Shown here: positions 10,578-19,453 of the stretch, piece after piece | How positions within the stretch are numbered: the stretch's first letter is position 1 | How the letters are laid out: each line of letters begins with the position of its first letter | Notes under the pieces: model-generated | Database searches by the model: none | Told to the model about the DNA's origin: nothing | Seen by the model: the letters and a program-made list of their open reading frames with translations, nothing else | Program-made: the position numbers and the translations under genes | Assembly: GCA_012839565.1 (NCBI GenBank) | Contig: DUMZ01000005.1 | Span: 171,444-235,443 of the forward strand | Direction of reading: 5' to 3' | Length of the DNA stretch: 64,000 nt | Source: Anaerolineaceae bacterium | GTDB taxonomy: Bacteria > Chloroflexota > Anaerolineae > Anaerolineales > Anaerolineaceae

Positions 10578-11522
10578 CTAGAAAAAGTTGGACAAAAACT
10601 TCCCGGTCACGTGCACATCGGTACTTTCAACGATGAACGCGTTGGGGTCACGTTCCTGAATATGACGCCTTAAGCGAATCAGCTCATACTTCGATACCAC
10701 CGTGTTGATGACAAAGGTGTCCTGTCCGGAATAACCACCTTTACCCTGCCAGTAGGTAGCACCACGCCCAAGATCTTTGGTGATGATATCTAAAACGTCT
10801 TCCTGTTTTGTGAATATTGTCAAGCTAATCTTCACATTTTGATAGTGGGTTAAATCGACCACAAAGGCGTAGATTAAGGTGAAGATAAGCGAATAAATCA
10901 TCACGCTAAAGTCTTTCACAAAGAAAGCGTAGGCATAGATAATCAGGCTGATAATCAAATTGATACGTCCCACGCTGAATTCTTTTCGCTTCATGCTAAT
11001 ATACACGCCAAAGATATCTGTACCACCACCGCTGCCACCGGCTTGCAAACACAAACCCGCACCAAAACCGGCAATCACAGCGCCGATAATTGTGATCGTA
11101 ATCGTTTCAAGAGTCTCGGGCAAAATCTGCACGATGGGGATAAAGGTCATCGCAATGAACATTGAAGCAACCGTAATGACTGTTTTCCAGAAAAATTTGC
11201 GATTGATTGACGTAAAGGAAATGATAAACCAGGGCAAGTTGAAAAGGAAGAGCAACAAACCCGTTATATCGCGATTGATCGGGAAAAAGGCCTTTAGAAT
11301 GTCCTGCACAACCTGTGCTAAACCGGTCATATTACCGATAAACAGCCCGCTTGGCAACACGATCAAATTAATTGAAGCAGCATAAATCAAACCACCAAGG
11401 ATGCATAATAAAAATTGTCCAAGGTCTTCCAGGAAGTGTTTGCGCTTTTGCTTACGCTGTTCGGGGCTCAATGGTTCGCGTTCTCGCGATTTTTTAGGAC
11501 GGGGTTTTGACTCTTTTGCCAT
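10578..11522 (-). CDS. YitT family membrane protein (DUF2179)
   Basis: 314 residues: a basic N-terminal stretch, about six membrane helices between residues 30 and 215, and a C-terminal DUF2179 domain (DLGRGATYWQGKGGYSGQD, then VVSKYELIRLRRHI). This is the standard YitT/YebE architecture of Gram-positive-like membrane proteins of unknown function. The glycine-rich GFGAGLCLQAGGSGGGTDI loop is typical. The gene begins six bases after a TAACAT box with no SD, so the message is probably leaderless. It leads a two-gene unit with cutC. Confidence 0.9.
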   Translation of the reverse strand: MAKESKPRPKKSREREPLSPEQRKQKRKHFLEDLGQFLLCILGGLIYAASINLIVLPSGLFIGNMTGLAQVVQDILKAFFPINRDITGLLLFLFNLPWFIISFTSINRKFFWKTVITVASMFIAMTFIPIVQILPETLETITITIIGAVIAGFGAGLCLQAGGSGGGTDIFGVYISMKRKEFSVGRINLIISLIIYAYAFFVKDFSVMIYSLIFTLIYAFVVDLTHYQNVKISLTIFTKQEDVLDIITKDLGRGATYWQGKGGYSGQDTFVINTVVSKYELIRLRRHIQERDPNAFIVESTDVHVTGKFLSNFF

Positions 11523-11528
11523 GGCCTA

Positions 11529-11557
11529 ATGTTATCCCAAAGATGCCTGGTGAGCAA
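11529..11557 (-). promoter_or_regulatory. Leaderless promoter of yitT-cutC
   Basis: On the minus strand TTGCTC (11557-11552), 17 bases, TAACAT (11534-11529), then exactly six bases before the ATG at 11522. Both boxes and the spacing fit a sigma-70-type promoter whose transcript starts at or next to the A of ATG. Confidence 0.65.
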
Positions 11558-11643
11558 GCGATTCAGCTGAGCATTTTTTCTTTGCAAGACAGGCACTGTG
11601 CGTCATACGAAAACTGACAAACGTGCTTATCTGCCAGAATATT

Positions 11644-11671
11644 TTGAAAATCCCCCTTACCGTGATATCAT
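11644..11671 (+). promoter_or_regulatory. Promoter of 11706 gene and murE
   Basis: TTGAAA (11644-11649), a 16-base spacer, and TATCAT (11666-11671) preceded by TGA. The predicted start is near 11678, giving a leader of about 28 bases. Confidence 0.65.
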
Positions 11672-11705
11672 CTTTAGGCAAATCTATTCAGTTTTGGTGA
11701 ATTAT

Positions 11706-12338
11706 ATGAAAAAGCCTTACTATCTCATCCTTATCGTTCTTGGCATTAGTTTGCTTGTTTTTGGCGTTATTGTCTACCGTAATACGGACTCCACAGAAGA
11801 ATTCCGCATTGAACGGGCAGAACTTTTTGACCGCCTTTCAAATAGTAAAGGTTATGCTTACGCAACGCTGAAATATCCATCAGAACTTCTTATAAAAGAA
11901 GAAGCTGTTATTAGCCTGGAAATTATGCCCGATAAGAATTTGAAAAACATCCTGGAACATGGCGTCGCTATTGACACGCTCATTTCTCCCAAACGCCTTG
12001 TACTAAGCTCTGAACGTCGTCAGCTCGAAGCTGTCAATGCCAGTGGCACAACCGTTAGCTGGCGTATTGAAGCCACACGCCTGGGAACCAGCAGCGCCAC
12101 AGTGAGCCTCGGACTAAGTGATTTACGCACCGATATCACCATTTACCCGATCACTCCGCAACATACTTTTCAGATAAACATTCCCGTCGTTGAAACAAAG
12201 TCCAAAGCATCATTTGGCGAGTACATCGGCCCCATCATGATCGCGGTCGGTAGCCTTTCGCTTTTGGCTGGTTTTGTTATTGCATCAAAAGACTTTGATA
12301 AAGCGACAAAACAATCAAGGAAAAAGAATAAAAGATAA
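11706..12338 (+). CDS. Predicted membrane-anchored protein of unknown function
   Basis: I do not recognise this 210-residue protein. It has one helix at the N-terminus (YYLILIVLGISLLVFGVIVY) and one near the C-terminus (IGPIMIAVGSLSLLAGFVIA), then a basic tail. The 150 residues between are hydrophilic, probably extracytoplasmic and beta-rich. ATG 11706 is chosen because the promoter at 11644-11671 lies inside the longer track ORF (11598) and MKKPYY is a typical membrane-protein start; the RBS is weak (GGTGA). It ends one base before murE, so translation is probably coupled. Confidence 0.6.
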   Translation: MKKPYYLILIVLGISLLVFGVIVYRNTDSTEEFRIERAELFDRLSNSKGYAYATLKYPSELLIKEEAVISLEIMPDKNLKNILEHGVAIDTLISPKRLVLSSERRQLEAVNASGTTVSWRIEATRLGTSSATVSLGLSDLRTDITIYPITPQHTFQINIPVVETKSKASFGEYIGPIMIAVGSLSLLAGFVIASKDFDKATKQSRKKNKR

Positions 12339-12339
12339 C

Positions 12340-13896
12340 ATGGCAAAATACATACACACTATCCTACGTGATATCCCCGTTCAACCTGTTTCAGACATAC
12401 CACGCGTACTTTTGCATGGCGTTAGCGCGGACTCGCGCCAAATAAAAGACGGTTACGCCTTTGTCGCTGTCAAAGGCGATAGCGTTGACGGCAATCAATT
12501 TATCCCCAACGCGATTGAAAACGGCGCGCGTCTCATCGTCAGCGCTCACCCCAAACCGAAAGGTCTAAACATCGCCTGGTTACAAATCGAAAGCGACCCG
12601 CGTGCCGCCCTGGCGCATATCGCCGCGGCGCTTAACGGTTTTCCCGCCCGAAAGCTGCGCGTTATCGGCGTAACCGGCACCGATGGCAAAACCACCACGT
12701 CGTCGATGATTCACCACCTGCTCATTCAGGCGGGCATTAAAGCCGGCATGATTTCAACTGTCAGCGCCCTGATCGGCGACAAAGCCCTGGATACCGGTTT
12801 TCATGTCACAACTCCCGACTCACCCGACATCCAAAACTATATGCGCCTGATGGCTGAGGCGGGCATGACGCATTGCGTGCTCGAAACGACTTCGCACGGA
12901 CTAAGCCAGGGGCGTGTCATCGCCGCGGATATCGACATTGCCGTTATCACCAACATCACCCACGAACATCTTGACTATCACGGCTCGCTTGAAGCCTACG
13001 TGCAAGCCAAAGGTCTCCTGGTTGAAGCCCTGGCGCAAACCCCGCGCAAGCGCATCGGCAACCCCCGCCTGGCAGTCTTGAACAAAGATGATGAACATTA
13101 TGCTTACACCAAACGCCTGGCACCGGGCAAATTCGTTTCTTACAGTCGCCTGAACGAAGCGGACATTTGGGCCAGCGATATCGACAACCGACCGGAACAA
13201 CTCCGCTTTACCGCGCATATCGGCAAGCAGTCCTACCCGGTAAAAAGCCCTATGATTGGCATTTTTAATGTCTCCAACAGCTTGGCTGCCCTGGCGTCGA
13301 CCGTGCTTGGGCTTGGACTGGACCCCGCGCAAGCGGCGCAGCACATCGCGACCTTGCCCCCCGTTCCCGGACGTATGGAAGTAATCCAAATGGGGCAGGA
13401 TTTTACCGCCATCGTTGACTTCGCGCACACCCCCAACGCGCTGGAACGCTCTTTGGAGACCATTCGCCTGATGACCCCCGGCAAGTTAATCACCGTTTAT
13501 GGCTCAGCCGGCTTGCGCGACCGCGAAAAACGACGCATGATGCCCAAAGTGTCCATCAAAGGCGCGGATATTTCTATTTTGACCGCGGAAGACCCGCGCA
13601 CCGAGTCGCTGGATGCTATTCTCGAAGACATGGCGCAAGCCGCGATTGAAGCTGGTGGCGTGGAAGGCGTCAACTTCTACCGTGTACCTGATCGTGGCGA
13701 CGCCATTCGCAAAGCGGTTGAACTCGCCCAGCCTGGTGACACCATCGTAGCGCAAGGCAAGGGGCATGAACAATCGATGTGCTTCATTGATACGGAATAT
13801 TTATGGGATGACCGCACCGCGATGCGCGCCGCGCTGGCGGAACATTTAGGCATGGATGGTCCCGAAATGCCCTGGTTACCCACCAGCACGCGATAA
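12340..13896 (+). CDS. murE: UDP-N-acetylmuramyl-tripeptide synthetase
   Basis: Adds the third amino acid to UDP-MurNAc-L-Ala-D-Glu in peptidoglycan synthesis. The 518 residues carry the three Mur ligase domains: a substrate-binding N-domain (GVSADSRQIKDG), the ATP-binding centre (VTGTDGKTTT near 110; TTPDSPD; ETTSHGL) and a C-domain with DFAHTPNAL. The residue that selects meso-DAP sits in DNPR in DAP enzymes; here the segment is EDPRTE (near 416), so the substrate may be L-ornithine, L-lysine or another diamino acid. ATG 12340 is one base after the upstream stop. The track start at 12274 lies in the previous gene. A strong terminator follows. Confidence 0.93.
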   Translation: MAKYIHTILRDIPVQPVSDIPRVLLHGVSADSRQIKDGYAFVAVKGDSVDGNQFIPNAIENGARLIVSAHPKPKGLNIAWLQIESDPRAALAHIAAALNGFPARKLRVIGVTGTDGKTTTSSMIHHLLIQAGIKAGMISTVSALIGDKALDTGFHVTTPDSPDIQNYMRLMAEAGMTHCVLETTSHGLSQGRVIAADIDIAVITNITHEHLDYHGSLEAYVQAKGLLVEALAQTPRKRIGNPRLAVLNKDDEHYAYTKRLAPGKFVSYSRLNEADIWASDIDNRPEQLRFTAHIGKQSYPVKSPMIGIFNVSNSLAALASTVLGLGLDPAQAAQHIATLPPVPGRMEVIQMGQDFTAIVDFAHTPNALERSLETIRLMTPGKLITVYGSAGLRDREKRRMMPKVSIKGADISILTAEDPRTESLDAILEDMAQAAIEAGGVEGVNFYRVPDRGDAIRKAVELAQPGDTIVAQGKGHEQSMCFIDTEYLWDDRTAMRAALAEHLGMDGPEMPWLPTSTR

Positions 13897-13919
13897 GAAA
13901 TAAGAAACAAAGCACTAAG

Positions 13920-13956
13920 AAACCGCCTTGCGTTGACTAATTGCAAGGCGGTTTTT
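13920..13956 (+). terminator. Terminator of murE
   Basis: A 12-bp stem AAACCGCCTTGC / GCAAGGCGGTTT with an 11-base loop and a T-run. It lies 23 bases after the murE stop. Confidence 0.9.
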
Positions 13957-13991
13957 GTTGACTTAAATACTGACAAAGTTTATCGTATCTT

Positions 13992-14411
13992 TTATAAATC
14001 TGCGTCTTTTTCACTTCGCTTGCGCCCATGACCGAACATCATGCCCAGCCCAGCGCCATTGAACCCACCCAGGGGGCCCATAAAGCCCACCAGGGGCACC
14101 AAAGTCAACGAATTGCGGAATAAAATTAAGCCACAAACCAGCATGCAGGCCAGTCCAGCGTAAAGCCCGTAGGTCATACCGCGTTTATCTTTGGCGAGAA
14201 ACGCTAAAAAGAATGCAAGCGTTGAGATACCGATAAAAATTCCCAGCATCAGCGTGGTATCCACACCGGTTATCTGATTAGGATAGCTTTGCATGAGATA
14301 ATCAACCAGCGCCAGGTAAGCGAAACCCCAGGCACCGCCTAAAACGATGCTCAGGATAAACAACCAGGTTTTCGTACCCCGTGGGTCCAGCCATGTGATT
14401 AACTTTTTCAT
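13992..14411 (-). CDS. Small four-helix membrane protein, unknown function
   Basis: 139 residues with four hydrophobic helices (about 16-38, 53-71, 80-97 and 103-122) and a basic/acidic C-terminus (GHGRKRSEKDADL). No family is recognised. A Gly-rich segment, GPLGGFNGAGLGMMFGHG, lies between the last helix and the tail. ATG 14411 has only a weak SD (ATGGACAG). The gene starts 11 bases after the stop of the SDR gene, so the two are probably cotranscribed. Confidence 0.65.
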   Translation of the reverse strand: MKKLITWLDPRGTKTWLFILSIVLGGAWGFAYLALVDYLMQSYPNQITGVDTTLMLGIFIGISTLAFFLAFLAKDKRGMTYGLYAGLACMLVCGLILFRNSLTLVPLVGFMGPLGGFNGAGLGMMFGHGRKRSEKDADL

Positions 14412-14422
14412 TTTCTGTCCAT

Positions 14423-15421
14423 CTATGCCTTATTATTCTTATCTTTTTCCTTGAGCGCCTTATAGACTTTTACCGTATCTTCAAACGCTTCCTGCAAATC
14501 GGCGTGTTCATACCCCAGTTCTTTTGGCGCGTCGTCCAGGTTCAAAAAGGCGTTGCGCGTTTGCACCTGAACATAGGGCACCAAATCCAGCCCGGCTTCG
14601 CGCCCTTGCAGTTTATGATACAAAACAATCAGCCCGGCTCCAAATTTCACCAGCCAGTTGGGCAAGGTGATGATTTTCTTCGGCTTTTGGAGCATATGGC
14701 CAAGACGCGTTAGAAATTCAGGCCAGCTAAGATTTTCACTGGCGATGGAATAGAGTTTGCCAGGTTCACCTCGTTCCAGTGCCCCGACTGCCGCCCGGGC
14801 GACTTCCCGGACGCCCACCATCGCGCTGCCCCCAGCCGGATAAAAGACCCATGGCAAAGCGCTTTCGAGATAGCTCAAAAGAGGAGCCCATAAAGGCATG
14901 CGTCCCGGCATGGCGCCAAAGATGTAGGGCAAAGCCAAAAAGCTCACCGTCATTTCATCACCCGCGACACGCCTGGCCATCTCAATTTGTTCCACACGGC
15001 TTTTGATGTAGGGATGGCTTTCGCTCAGTTTCAGTTCGGGCCACATTTGATGGCAGGCCACAAAATAGGAACTGAAGATAACCGCGCGTTTTACGCCAGC
15101 CTGTTTTGCCAGGCGCATAACGCGCTCGGTGGTACGCACATTGCCGGCGTAAAAGAAAGGATAAGCCGGCGCTTTGGGCACAACGCGGTCGTCCACCCCA
15201 GCGGCGAAAATGAGCCCATCCGCGCCTTGCAGATGTGCCAGAAGGGCGTCATCGCTTATCTTGTTCATATCCGCGACGTCGAGTTTGACTTCTTTTGGGA
15301 AATCAAGCTCATCAGGTGGTGGCATGTGCGCCAAAGTGCTCACCTTATGCCCGCGCCTGAGAAGTTCCAAACAGGTGTAATAACCTAAAAAGCCCGTTCC
15401 ACCAACAATGAATGTTTTCAT
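14423..15421 (-). CDS. Atypical SDR / NAD(P)-dependent epimerase-like protein
   Basis: 332 residues of the extended short-chain dehydrogenase/NmrA-like superfamily. The Rossmann motif GGTGFLG is at residues 6-12, followed by an acidic strand end (KLDVADMN). FSSYFV stands at the active-site Ser strand and YIKSRVEQIE at the Tyr helix, where the usual Lys of YxxxK is Arg. That suggests altered catalysis or mainly a binding role. I chose ATG 15421 (MKTFIVGG) because a TATAAT lies six bases before it; the track start at 15496 would lie upstream of that promoter. The substrate is unknown. Confidence 0.8.
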   Translation of the reverse strand: MKTFIVGGTGFLGYYTCLELLRRGHKVSTLAHMPPPDELDFPKEVKLDVADMNKISDDALLAHLQGADGLIFAAGVDDRVVPKAPAYPFFYAGNVRTTERVMRLAKQAGVKRAVIFSSYFVACHQMWPELKLSESHPYIKSRVEQIEMARRVAGDEMTVSFLALPYIFGAMPGRMPLWAPLLSYLESALPWVFYPAGGSAMVGVREVARAAVGALERGEPGKLYSIASENLSWPEFLTRLGHMLQKPKKIITLPNWLVKFGAGLIVLYHKLQGREAGLDLVPYVQVQTRNAFLNLDDAPKELGYEHADLQEAFEDTVKVYKALKEKDKNNKA

Positions 15422-15427
15422 AAGGCA

Positions 15428-15433
15428 ATTATA
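15428..15433 (-). promoter_or_regulatory. -10 box of leaderless SDR gene
   Basis: TATAAT on the minus strand, then TGCCTT, then ATG 15421. The spacing is six bases and there is no SD. The -35 region is poor. Confidence 0.5.
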
Positions 15434-15498
15434 AGGCTTTTTTCGCTGAGAATCTATGTTTGCTATGCCCGCGGCGATACGCCGGGACGAGAGCATTT

Positions 15499-15529
15499 AA
15501 AGCACGTGGTCGGGAGACCACGCGCGAAC
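15499..15529. repeat. REP-like palindromic repeat, copy 1
   Basis: A 31-base element containing CGTGGTC-GGGA-GACCACG, extendable to a 10-bp stem with one mismatch. It matches the copy at 21962 at 28 of 31 positions. It lies between the stop of the 838-residue gene and the SDR promoter and may also act as a transcript end. Confidence 0.7.
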
Positions 15530-15586
15530 AAAAAACAATCTCCTGCCGGCGTCCTGCCGTGCAGATTCACCTATTTAACTTTCACC

Positions 15587-18103
15587 CTATGGCAGTTGGG
15601 CGAAGTACAATTCCGAACCAAAGGCGATGAAAACAATTTGCGAACTCGACACGGTCATCGCCGTCGCGTTTTGTCGTGGGGTTGCCTGGTCGCCAAAACT
15701 GACTTTTAGCACATCGGTAGGCACCAAACGATAGGAATAGCGCGAAATCGATGGCTCACCTGGCTCCAAAAAATACAGCACGTTATCGGCCACCTGCAAA
15801 CCGGAAATCTGGCTAAAGTTACCCTGCGCCACCTGCCAGGGCACATTAGGCGCCTGAGCTTCAACAAACCCGCTAAATGACGGGACATTGCTAAAAACCG
15901 TCCTGCCATCCGCGTAAAGCACAAAAAGGCCTTCGCGTCGCACCGTGATGTCAATCGCCGACGTCAAATCAGCATCTGAAGCATCCAAATATAAGCCAGG
16001 CTCATAAGGGAAGGCTTCCCCCAGCCCCCGATAGACCCAAATCTTGTTTTGACTGACATCCATGATATACAAACCGTCATTGCCATAGTGAATCGCGTCG
16101 ATGCTGCCAAAACCGCCTTCGGGCTGGGTCAAAGAAGTCGCGATTTGTTCCTGCCCACCGTCTGAACACAGAACGATATTGCCCATCGCGTCGATACCAA
16201 GCACATTAGCTGAGTTTGGACTGCTGCCTTGCACATCGGTGATGTCGATGATTTTGCCCATTTCCACATCGCCGATTGTCACCGGCCCGCAGGCAAATTT
16301 TGTGTCCAACAAGTAAGTGTCACCAGCTTGATAGAAACGCAAGATATTGCCGGTGTTCGCGTTCAAAGCAAAAACGGCATTTCGCCCCGGTACCAAATGG
16401 CTAATATATAAATCAGGATGGACGATGTTTCCAAAAGCGTTGCTCAGCATCAGCCGGCGCACGTTGTCCATCTTGTCCAGCTGACCCTGGGCTTCGTTGC
16501 GCATTTTGATAATTTCTTCTGTATCACCCTGATTGAACTCACGGGCCTGGTTCAGCCAAACAACCGCCTGCACCAAAGCCTGGCGCTGTTCACCCTGGGT
16601 GGCGCTGGACTTGGCTGCCTGGATTTGCGCGTGGGCCTGGTTGATGTAGTAGACGTATTGCCTGTCCAGTCCGCGCGCGAAGTAGATGCTCACCGTGATA
16701 GCCACCACCAGCAAGGGCACGATAATCACAATCGCCCATTTTGCGAAGGGCGACAGGGATGGGATTTCCTGCCCTGACGCGCTCACTTTTTGCTCCGTGC
16801 GGCGCGCGAAGCTTTGGGCGTTCATCTCAATGCCCCGCAACCAGCCCGCGCTTCTGGCAACGCCGGTTAGCGCGCCTTTTTTGAGTTTTTCAAGGCGCTC
16901 CTGCCGGGCAATCGCTTCCAGGTCCGGTTGGGGTGGCGCCGGGGGCTCATCAGGAAAAATTTCATTTTCATTGTCATCATCAACAGGTTCCGGTTCAGGC
17001 ACAAAGACGAATTCTTGGTCTTCTTCCTGCGTATCTACATGGAATGTATCACTTATTTCCGCCTGAAAATCCACTGGTTCATCATCGTGCCGGTCTGTGG
17101 TTATGTCGCTTGCTTGCACAGGAATATCACTTATAGCAAGGTCTGTATCTGTAACAAAATTAGTATCGGTCATTTCAAACGTATCGCTTCCAGACTCTTC
17201 CTGGGGAATATCAATGATGACAGGCTCTTCAATAATTTTCACACCGGGTTCTTCATCTTCTTCCACAAGAAAGGCATCGGGTTCCTGAAAATCAAGCTGT
17301 TTTTCTTCAACCACATCAGCCAAGTCTGTATCCGCTTCTGTAACTTCGTCTGGAGAAAGTTCATCAGCCAGTTCTTCTGCAGGTCTAATCTGGGCTCCTG
17401 TTTGGGTATCTGTCGGGGGATCGGCTTCGTCCAGCAGCATCGCCAAAGAAAGCAGACGGTTTTCAACTTTCCCTTCGCCCAGGCTTATTTTCGTCAGGGA
17501 ATAGGCACTGGGCAAGTCAGCGATCTCATTCACCAGCCGAATGACCGACTTTGGTGTTGGTGCTTCGCGCTCAATCACAGCTAGGCTGCTTGGCGCGCCC
17601 ATCAAGAGATAATCTTCGCCAAAGAAATCGCCCCGATAATAGCGCAATTCCAACAAATCGCTCAAACCCAAACCGCGTTGCTCAATATCGCCATCGAAGA
17701 ACAGGCGCGTGCCCGCCCCACTCACCAACAAAGCGCTGGCATGAGCCACCTGTGCCAAATACAAAGCCCCATCGCGCAAAACGCCAACCATCATCGCCGC
17801 TGATTCAGGGCTTTGGTCCAGGCGCAAGCCACTGTTTTGCACACGCAAAGCCTTGTTGACACACTCGATGGCATCGCGCATCGCGCTCGTTATCGAACCC
17901 GGACTTCGGTAAAAAGCCACTGCCGCCTCGCGCGTCAGCTTTGCCAAACGCGAATCCCAAAAAGCTGTGTTCTGCGCGGGTATCAGGTGGATAACCAGGA
18001 AGTCATCTTCCCGCTGACGCGAAGCACCGCGCGAGGGCTGGCTGGCGAAAAAGCCTGGGTTTTCTTTATTATCTGACTGATAGCAAACTAAGTTGTATTT
18101 CAT
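15587..18103 (-). CDS. Membrane protein: PP2C-like N-domain, acidic linker, beta-propeller-like C-domain
   Basis: An 838-residue protein in four parts. Residues 1-205 look like a degenerate PPM/PP2C phosphatase fold: GALYLAQVAHASALLV stands where active enzymes have the GDSR metal site, so it is probably not catalytic. Residues 208-394 are very rich in Asp and Glu and form a disordered linker. One membrane helix lies near 451-474 (WAIVIIVPLLVVAITVSIYF). A coiled stretch (about 480-550) is followed by a repeat-rich outer domain to the end, with NHL/beta-propeller character (GIDAMGNIVLCSDGG, HYGNDGLYIMDVSQNKIWVY). A sensor joining inside and outside is inference. ATG 18103 follows AGGTG. It is divergent from hrcA. 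Confidence 0.7.
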   Translation of the reverse strand: MKYNLVCYQSDNKENPGFFASQPSRGASRQREDDFLVIHLIPAQNTAFWDSRLAKLTREAAVAFYRSPGSITSAMRDAIECVNKALRVQNSGLRLDQSPESAAMMVGVLRDGALYLAQVAHASALLVSGAGTRLFFDGDIEQRGLGLSDLLELRYYRGDFFGEDYLLMGAPSSLAVIEREAPTPKSVIRLVNEIADLPSAYSLTKISLGEGKVENRLLSLAMLLDEADPPTDTQTGAQIRPAEELADELSPDEVTEADTDLADVVEEKQLDFQEPDAFLVEEDEEPGVKIIEEPVIIDIPQEESGSDTFEMTDTNFVTDTDLAISDIPVQASDITTDRHDDEPVDFQAEISDTFHVDTQEEDQEFVFVPEPEPVDDDNENEIFPDEPPAPPQPDLEAIARQERLEKLKKGALTGVARSAGWLRGIEMNAQSFARRTEQKVSASGQEIPSLSPFAKWAIVIIVPLLVVAITVSIYFARGLDRQYVYYINQAHAQIQAAKSSATQGEQRQALVQAVVWLNQAREFNQGDTEEIIKMRNEAQGQLDKMDNVRRLMLSNAFGNIVHPDLYISHLVPGRNAVFALNANTGNILRFYQAGDTYLLDTKFACGPVTIGDVEMGKIIDITDVQGSSPNSANVLGIDAMGNIVLCSDGGQEQIATSLTQPEGGFGSIDAIHYGNDGLYIMDVSQNKIWVYRGLGEAFPYEPGLYLDASDADLTSAIDITVRREGLFVLYADGRTVFSNVPSFSGFVEAQAPNVPWQVAQGNFSQISGLQVADNVLYFLEPGEPSISRYSYRLVPTDVLKVSFGDQATPRQNATAMTVSSSQIVFIAFGSELYFAQLP

Positions 18104-18302
18104 AATAGCACCTGTTATCTGTCCTTAAATGCAAAGACAAGTCGTATACATTATTGAGCAACATTCATGCCAGCTTATGAAAAGCTTAGAACAACCAGGC
18201 ATCAAAGCGCAAGCAATCGCGACATAAGTAAAACATACATATCACCCATCCTTTATATGACAATTTTTAACGAAAGATTAACGTCCTGGGGCCCCCCGAT
18301 TC

Positions 18303-18331
18303 TTGACGCTCCTATACCCGCATGATATCAT
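18303..18331 (+). promoter_or_regulatory. hrcA-grpE-dnaK promoter
   Basis: TTGACG (18303-18308), a 17-base spacer, and TATCAT (18326-18331) preceded by TGA. The predicted start is near 18338, just before the CIRCE operator. Confidence 0.85.
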
Positions 18332-18344
18332 TAATTTGAGATTT

Positions 18345-18371
18345 TTAGCACTCTCGTACTGAGAGTGCTAA
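18345..18371 (+). promoter_or_regulatory. CIRCE operator (HrcA-binding site)
   Basis: A perfect CIRCE: TTAGCACTC, nine bases, GAGTGCTAA. It lies just downstream of the promoter and 14 bases before the hrcA start, so HrcA would repress its own operon until heat stress. Confidence 0.97.
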
Positions 18372-18385
18372 TTTATGAGATAACG

Positions 18386-19420
18386 ATGACGACACTTAGC
18401 GAACGACAAAAAATAATCCTTTCTTTGGTGGTGCATGAGCATATCAAAGGCTCACAAGCCGTCGCTTCGGGTGCATTAATTCGCGATTACAATCTCAAAA
18501 TCAGCTCTGCAACCGTGCGTGCGGAACTCAACACGCTTACCGAGTTGGGCTATTTGCGCCAGCCACACACTTCCGCTGGACGCGTTCCCACCGAGGAAGG
18601 TTACCGCTATTTTGTCAACAATCTTCTCAACCAAAGTGACTTGCCTGCCACAACGCGCAACACCATCAATCATCAGTTTTATCAAAGCGATAAAGGTCTG
18701 CACGAATGGTTGCCCCTGGCTGCTTCGGTGCTCGCCACGCAAAACCGCGCTGTGTCAATCGTCACTTCCCCGCATACAAAGCGCGTCGCTTTCAAGCATT
18801 TGGAACTCATCTCGGTCAGAGGCTCGCAGGTTTTGATGGTCCTGGTTTTAGTCGGTGGAGAAATTCGTCAGCAAATTATTTCGCTTGATAATATCTACAC
18901 GCAAAATCAACTTTCAGACCTGGCCCAAAAAATCAACAACGGCTGTGAAAATTCCACGCTTGATGAAATCGAACAGTTCAGGCTCATCGACGAACCGCTT
19001 TCGGACACCATTCTCAACGCGGTTGCCGACCAAATGCGCTTCAGCGAAGACTACGCGAATGGCAAGCTGTTCATGGATGGGCTCACCAACGTGCTGGGCG
19101 CCGATGAACCTGTCGACCCCGACCAGGCCCGTGTGGCGCTCAAGCTCATTGAAGAACGCCAAAACCTTGACGACCTGATGCTACGCGCTAATCACAACCA
19201 GGAAATCGGTGGTGTGCAGGTGCTTATCGGTTGCGAAAACACCTGGCAGGAACTCCGCGACTGGTCCATCATTCTCACCCGCTATGGCGTTCCCGAACAA
19301 ATGAGTGGCACACTGGGCATTCTGGGCCCCATGCGCATGCCTTACGGCCACGCCATCAACACCGTGCGCTTTGTTGGAGAGTTGCTTTCTGACTTAATCT
19401 CAGAAAACATGGTGGAATAG
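18386..19420 (+). CDS. hrcA: Heat-inducible transcription repressor HrcA
   Basis: Binds CIRCE and represses chaperone genes; GroEL-dependent folding of HrcA links it to stress in other bacteria. The 344 residues start with a winged helix (LSERQKIILSLVV, SSATVRAELNTLTELGYLRQPHTSAGRVPTEEGYR split over about residues 4-75). The C-terminal part has the family segment NVLGADEP and ends in GPMRMPYGHAINTVRFV. ATG 18386 is the start; the GTG offered by the ORF track at 18365 lies inside the CIRCE. grpE follows after 33 bases. Confidence 0.95.
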   Translation: MTTLSERQKIILSLVVHEHIKGSQAVASGALIRDYNLKISSATVRAELNTLTELGYLRQPHTSAGRVPTEEGYRYFVNNLLNQSDLPATTRNTINHQFYQSDKGLHEWLPLAASVLATQNRAVSIVTSPHTKRVAFKHLELISVRGSQVLMVLVLVGGEIRQQIISLDNIYTQNQLSDLAQKINNGCENSTLDEIEQFRLIDEPLSDTILNAVADQMRFSEDYANGKLFMDGLTNVLGADEPVDPDQARVALKLIEERQNLDDLMLRANHNQEIGGVQVLIGCENTWQELRDWSIILTRYGVPEQMSGTLGILGPMRMPYGHAINTVRFVGELLSDLISENMVE

Positions 19421-19453
19421 CTAGTATAAACACGAAACCTTTTAGAGGCAGGA

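Noticed and set aside
16928-17584. 218-residue plus-strand ORF inside the 838-residue gene
   Set aside because: Opposite-strand shadow of the acidic linker; no RBS and no family.
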